From positions 1 through 9,346 of the forward strand of contig JBMNNU010000121.1 in the NCBI GenBank assembly GCA_050942695.1: 9,346 nt of DNA. Direction: 5' to 3'. The DNA is from JBMNNU01 sp050942695. Lineage in GTDB: Bacteria; Chloroflexota; UBA6077. Both the position numbers and the translations under genes were made by a program. This document shows, one piece after another, positions 7,225-9,346 of this stretch; position 1 is the stretch's first letter; every line of letters begins with the position of its first letter. Under the pieces are notes generated by a model that saw only the letters and a program-made list of their open reading frames with translations, did not search any database and was not told the DNA's origin.

Positions 7225-7240
7225 AGGACTTCGTCCTCCT
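7225..7240 (-). promoter_or_regulatory. proW ribosome binding site with overlapping mini-hairpin
   Basis: On the minus strand AGGAGG (7235-7240) is 11 nt from the ATG. AGGAC (7233-7237) can pair with GTCCT (7225-7229) across a 3-nt loop. The hairpin either masks half of the ribosome binding site or shortens its effective distance to the start codon. Confidence 0.45.
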
Positions 7241-7336
7241 TTGCCGCATTTCGCATCTCTCCAGGTACATCTTCTCGATCAAAGCCTGTCGTCGGTATCC
7301 AAACCGCTGTTGTCTGGCGCTGCTGCCGGAACCGGA

Positions 7337-7376
7337 GTCTACGGGTACCGATCGGGCCGGAAATTCGCCCGTAGAC
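7337..7376 (-). repeat. 9-bp inverted repeat in the proV-proW gap
   Basis: GTCTACGGG (7337-7345) and CCCGTAGAC (7368-7376) form a perfect stem with a 22-nt loop that itself contains the palindrome CCGATCGG (7348-7355). The 169-nt gap is long for a proV-proW junction. No U-tract follows on the minus strand, so this is not a classical terminator. It may be an RNA processing or stability element. Confidence 0.5.
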
Positions 7377-7392
7377 ACCAGCAGTGCGCCGA

Positions 7393-8706
7393 CTACACGA
7401 CGGCGGCAGCAACATCGGGTGCGAGGTTGAGAGCGACCTCGCGTACTGTTTCCCGGCTTACCTCACCTACCAGTTTGCCTTCACCGTCGACTACGGGAAG
7501 CGCGTCAAATCGCCAGTCGTAATCCACGACTCTTCCCAGTAGTTCTTCGACGGTCGTGTCTGGTTCCAAAATTATTGGCGGCTTTTCCAGCATGGATGTA
7601 ACCTGCCTAGCCCCCTGCTGCGCTGCTTGCGCTGCTGATGAAGCGGTAAGGAGACCTAACAATTTCTCCTCGCCATCAGCCACAAATGCTATGTTAGAAG
7701 CAGAAAACCATCTGCACTCCTGGGGAGTACAGGCGCCTTTCTCCGTGCAGGGGAGTATCAGATCGGCGCTTAGCTCCTTCCCGGTTTCACACATCGCCCG
7801 CAACGCCACCGCAGGGTGTTGCATCGCCTGCACTGTGTTCCTGGGCGGGGTCATGATCGAGCGTACGGGCAACACGGCTACCTTCCGTATGTTCTTAGTG
7901 AACTCACTGACATAATCGTCGCGCGGATTAACAACGATCTCCTCCGGCGTGCCCAACTGTACGATGGCTCCGTCCCGCATGACAGCAATCCGGTTTCCCA
8001 GCTTGAGCGCCTCGTCCAGGTCGTGGGTGATGAAGATAATGGTCTTCTTCAGTTGCTTCTGGAGTCGGCACAACTCATCCTGCATCTCGCGCCGGATCAG
8101 CGGGTCTAGCGCGCTGAACGGCTCGTCCATTAGCAGGATCTCTGGATCGGCGGCCAGCGCTCGCGCTAACCCTACCCGCTGCTGCATACCGCCGCTCAGC
8201 TCGTGAGGCATATTGTTCTCCCAGCCTGCGAGCCCCACGAGATTGAGGACTTCCCTGGCTCGATTCAACCTCACCCGCCTGTCCACACCCTGGAGTTCAA
8301 GGCCAAATGCGACATTGTCGATGACGTTTCGGTGAGGCATCAGACCGAAACGCTGGAAGATCATGCCGGCTTTGCTGCGTCGGAACTGGATGAGCTGATT
8401 GCTGCTATATTGGAGGATGTCTTCGCCACCCACGAAGAGTTGACCCTCGGAAGGCTCTATAAGTCTCAGTAGGCAGCGAACTAACGTGGACTTACCGCTC
8501 CCCGAAAGGCCCATAATCACGAATGTTTCGCCCGGTGCCACTTCAAAACTCACGTCCCGCAGAGCGATGACGTGGCCTGTCTTCTTCTGCACTTCATTTC
8601 GGCTCTTGTGACGCCATTCTGACGCCAGGATGCGCTCCGGGTGGCGCCCAAAGACTTTCCACAAGCCGCGGACCTCCACCTCTGGTTTGGTTATTACCTG
8701 GCTCAT
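7393..8706 (-). CDS. proV: ProV-type betaine ABC transporter ATPase with CBS pair
   Basis: A 437-aa ATPase energising betaine import (E. coli ProV is about 400 aa). The N-terminal segment KVFGRHPER and the following ProV-specific stretch lead into Walker A GLSGSGKST (66-74), Q-loop Gln118, signature LSGGMQQR (170-177), Walker B ILLMDEP (190-196), D-loop SALD (198-201) and H-loop His228. A CBS pair follows (about 281-435, second copy with DALPVVDGEGKLVGEVSRET). The first CBS repeat contains four cysteines (306, 320, 326, 331) with spacing C-x13-C-x5-C-x4-C, which I do not recall from ProV/OpuA. In L. monocytogenes OpuCA and related proteins c-di-AMP binds the CBS domains and blocks transport; the same may hold here. 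The ATG at 8706 follows GGAGGTGA at ideal spacing. First gene of the operon, downstream of a riboswitch and terminator. Confidence 0.95.
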   Translation of the reverse strand: MSQVITKPEVEVRGLWKVFGRHPERILASEWRHKSRNEVQKKTGHVIALRDVSFEVAPGETFVIMGLSGSGKSTLVRCLLRLIEPSEGQLFVGGEDILQYSSNQLIQFRRSKAGMIFQRFGLMPHRNVIDNVAFGLELQGVDRRVRLNRAREVLNLVGLAGWENNMPHELSGGMQQRVGLARALAADPEILLMDEPFSALDPLIRREMQDELCRLQKQLKKTIIFITHDLDEALKLGNRIAVMRDGAIVQLGTPEEIVVNPRDDYVSEFTKNIRKVAVLPVRSIMTPPRNTVQAMQHPAVALRAMCETGKELSADLILPCTEKGACTPQECRWFSASNIAFVADGEEKLLGLLTASSAAQAAQQGARQVTSMLEKPPIILEPDTTVEELLGRVVDYDWRFDALPVVDGEGKLVGEVSRETVREVALNLAPDVAAAVV

Positions 8707-8721
8707 GTCACCTCCACTTTA

Positions 8722-8750
8722 GCCGGTGCCGCTGTCACAACTGGACCGGC
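8722..8750 (-). repeat. 6-bp inverted repeat in the proV leader
   Basis: GCCGGT (8722-8727) and ACCGGC (8745-8750) can form a stem with a 17-nt loop just upstream of the proV ribosome binding site and downstream of the terminator. It may help keep the ribosome binding site open; the role is unknown. Confidence 0.35.
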
Positions 8751-8782
8751 GACCTTGGCCCCCGAGTGGCATATCAAAAGAG

Positions 8783-8818
8783 GATAATAAAAGGACCCGA
8801 GACTACAGTCTCGGGTCC
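8783..8818 (-). terminator. Rho-independent terminator in the proV leader (riboswitch expression platform)
   Basis: Minus-strand RNA reads GGACCCGAGAC, loop, GTCTCGGGTCC (8808-8818 with 8793-8803): an 11-bp perfect stem with a 4-nt loop, followed by TTTTATTATT (8783-8792). It ends 76 nt before the proV ATG and begins 15 nt after the aptamer. This is the layout of a premature-termination OFF switch. There is no T-run on the plus strand, so it acts only on the proV transcript. Confidence 0.9.
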
Positions 8819-8833
8819 GAAGGAAACGAGCTC

Positions 8834-8966
8834 AGCCTCTCTCAAATGCCTACGAGGTTAGTTGACGGGTTCGGGCTGAAAGAGCTACCCTAGGCGTCGA
8901 TGGACGCCATTCACCCCAGTTAAGTTGATCCCCCGTCCTCCGCCACATGGCGGAGGTTCGGCTATG
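8834..8966 (-). promoter_or_regulatory. c-di-AMP riboswitch aptamer (ydaO/yuaA class)
   Basis: Read on the minus strand, the order of conserved blocks fits the c-di-AMP aptamer: GCCGAA, a hairpin CCTCCGCC/GGCGGAGG (8949-8956 with 8937-8944) ending in CGGAGGA, ACGGGGGAUC, GGGGUGAAU, a variable 6-bp stem (8893-8898 with 8903-8908), UAGGGUA, then GCCCGAACCCGUC and CUAACCUCGUAGGC. A long-range helix pairs AGCUCUUUCA (8877-8886) with UGAGAGAGGCU (8834-8844) with one bulge and a G-U. The same blocks occur in the Thermoanaerobacter structure as I recall it. One deviation is GUCAACUAAC in place of the usual GUCAGCUAAC (A at 8862 on the minus strand). Terminal P1 pairing is short. The class normally terminates transcription when c-di-AMP is high and commonly controls osmolyte, potassium and cell-wall genes, which fits the betaine importer downstream. 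Confidence 0.88.
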
Positions 8967-8975
8967 CTATTCGAT

Positions 8976-9005
8976 TTTTTAGAAAAGCGGGACGCTGTCC
9001 GTCAA
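8976..9005 (-). promoter_or_regulatory. Proximal promoter of the riboswitch-proVWX transcript
   Basis: Minus-strand TTGACG (9000-9005, 5/6 match) and TAAAAA (8976-8981, 4/6 match) are separated by 18 nt. The predicted start (about 8968-8970) falls just before the first aptamer block, as expected for a riboswitch transcript. Confidence 0.6.
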
Positions 9006-9127
9006 CTCTGAAAAAGCGCCGCCTCCTATTGCCTGACGCTGGCGCATCCTTCGATGCTGATCCTCAAATGTTACAGTCCTCCCTTTCATCAACCTGACCG
9101 ATCCTGTTTAACGTTAGACGACTCGCG

Positions 9128-9178
9128 ACAAAACAAACTCGAGGTAACGAAAGGCTCGTACGGGATTACTCCCCCGAG
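9128..9178 (-). terminator. Terminator-like structure upstream of the proVWX promoter
   Basis: On the minus strand CTCGGGG (9172-9178) can pair with CCTCGAG (9138-9144) with one G-U; a few more pairs are possible inward. TTTGTTTTGT (9128-9137) follows directly. The 27-nt loop region is longer than usual, so this is a weak-to-moderate intrinsic terminator candidate. Confidence 0.4.
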
Positions 9179-9212
9179 AACTGTGAGAAGAGGACTAATT
9201 AGGATCTCCCAT

Positions 9213-9260
9213 CGCTGGATAGGGCGTATGCGCTCAAGGTATACGATGCCCTATCTGGCG
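9213..9260. repeat. 13-bp stem-loop with an inner extension
   Basis: CGCTGGATAGGGC (9213-9225) can pair along its full length with GCCCTATCTGGCG (9248-9260), using two G-U wobbles if read as plus-strand RNA. Inside it GTAT (9226-9229) can pair with ATAC (9241-9244) past a 3-nt bulge. On the minus strand the eight-bp core GATAGGGC/GCCCTATC is fully paired. No U-tract follows on either strand. Confidence 0.6.
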
Positions 9261-9284
9261 ACTAGCCGAGCGCCAAGCGCCGCA

Positions 9285-9313
9285 AATTTACCAGAATGCA
9301 GCAAACTTGTCAA
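9285..9313 (-). promoter_or_regulatory. Distal promoter on the proVWX strand
   Basis: Minus-strand TTGACA (9308-9313, perfect) and TAAATT (9285-9290, 4/6) are 17 nt apart, the best promoter match in the window. Start predicted near 9278, about 570 nt upstream of proV. The octamer AGAATGCA occurs twice around it (9293-9300 in the spacer, 9333-9340 upstream), 40 bp apart, and could be an operator pair. Confidence 0.55.
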
Positions 9314-9346
9314 CTTTTTCCTAACTAGCTTGAGAATGCACCATAA

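Larger units (their letters stand above)
9128..9278 (-). ncRNA. Possible small RNA or orphan leader between a distal promoter and a terminator-like site
   Basis: A strong promoter (9285-9313), a 13-bp stem-loop (9213-9260) and a U-tract-ended structure (9128-9178) follow one another on the minus strand and would define a transcript of about 150 nt. No ORF with a ribosome binding site lies inside, and I do not recognise the fold as a known family. Alternatively, the same promoter gives a longer proVWX transcript. The remaining stretch 9006-9127 holds no supported gene. Confidence 0.3.

Noticed and set aside
7224..7415. N-terminal extension of the permease frame overlapping proV
   Set aside because: The extra residues do not resemble ProW. 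AGGAGG upstream of 7223 marks a better start.
8937..8956. CCTCCGCC/GGCGGAGG hairpin as an independent terminator
   Set aside because: It has no following U-tract and fits an internal helix of the c-di-AMP aptamer.
8979..9089. 36-aa minus-strand ORF (MKGRTVTFED...) upstream of the riboswitch
   Set aside because: No ribosome binding site. It spans the predicted proximal promoter and its composition is unremarkable.
1..9346. tRNA, rRNA, CRISPR array, transposase or integrase genes
   Set aside because: None recognised on either strand.

Overview
The window holds two metabolic or transport modules that converge head to head, plus the edge of a third gene and two regulatory intergenic regions. 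Base composition is moderately GC-rich. The substrate-binding lipoprotein has a Thr/Pro/Ala/Glu-rich tether, and the osmolyte operon is controlled by what reads as a c-di-AMP (ydaO/yuaA class) riboswitch. This combination points to a Gram-positive-like or Chloroflexota bacterium. Chloroflexota is my best guess, but no marker gene is present to prove it.

Layout, left to right. (1) 1-731, minus strand: 5' part of a PdxA-family dehydrogenase that runs off the left edge, with a good sigma-70-type promoter at 783-811. (2) 812-1222: a divergent intergenic region with a compact hairpin and a 60-bp REP/BIME-like palindrome (971-1030). (3) 1223-4926, plus strand: a tight three-gene operon. It encodes a biuret hydrolase-type cysteine hydrolase (BiuH/TrtA branch of the isochorismatase superfamily), a UraA-like NCS2 nucleobase permease whose start codon directly follows the hydrolase stop, and an Mhp1/CodB-like NCS1 permease. 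(4) 4935-8706, minus strand: a proV-proW-proX glycine-betaine/proline-betaine ABC importer, ending 8 bp from the convergent NCS1 gene. (5) 8707-9346: the control region of that importer. Read on the minus strand it contains a -35/-10 promoter, the c-di-AMP aptamer, a strong intrinsic terminator, a short leader and the proV ribosome binding site. Further upstream lie a second promoter, a 13-bp stem-loop and a terminator-like structure that could define a small RNA of about 150 nt.

How the parts may work together. The hydrolase keeps, at the same spacing, the residues I recall as catalytic and substrate-binding in Rhizobium leguminosarum BiuH (Asp, two Lys, Cys, Gln). The plus-strand operon therefore looks like a nitrogen-scavenging unit: two unrelated secondary transporters for ureide or nucleobase-like compounds feeding a hydrolase that cleaves a biuret-like substrate. 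The ProU operon is a compatible-solute importer. c-di-AMP probably shuts it off at transcription through the riboswitch. It may also act on the transporter itself, because ProV carries a C-terminal CBS pair, the domain type that binds c-di-AMP in characterised OpuC/OpuA ATPases. Functional assignments are inferences from motifs read by eye; no database search was run.
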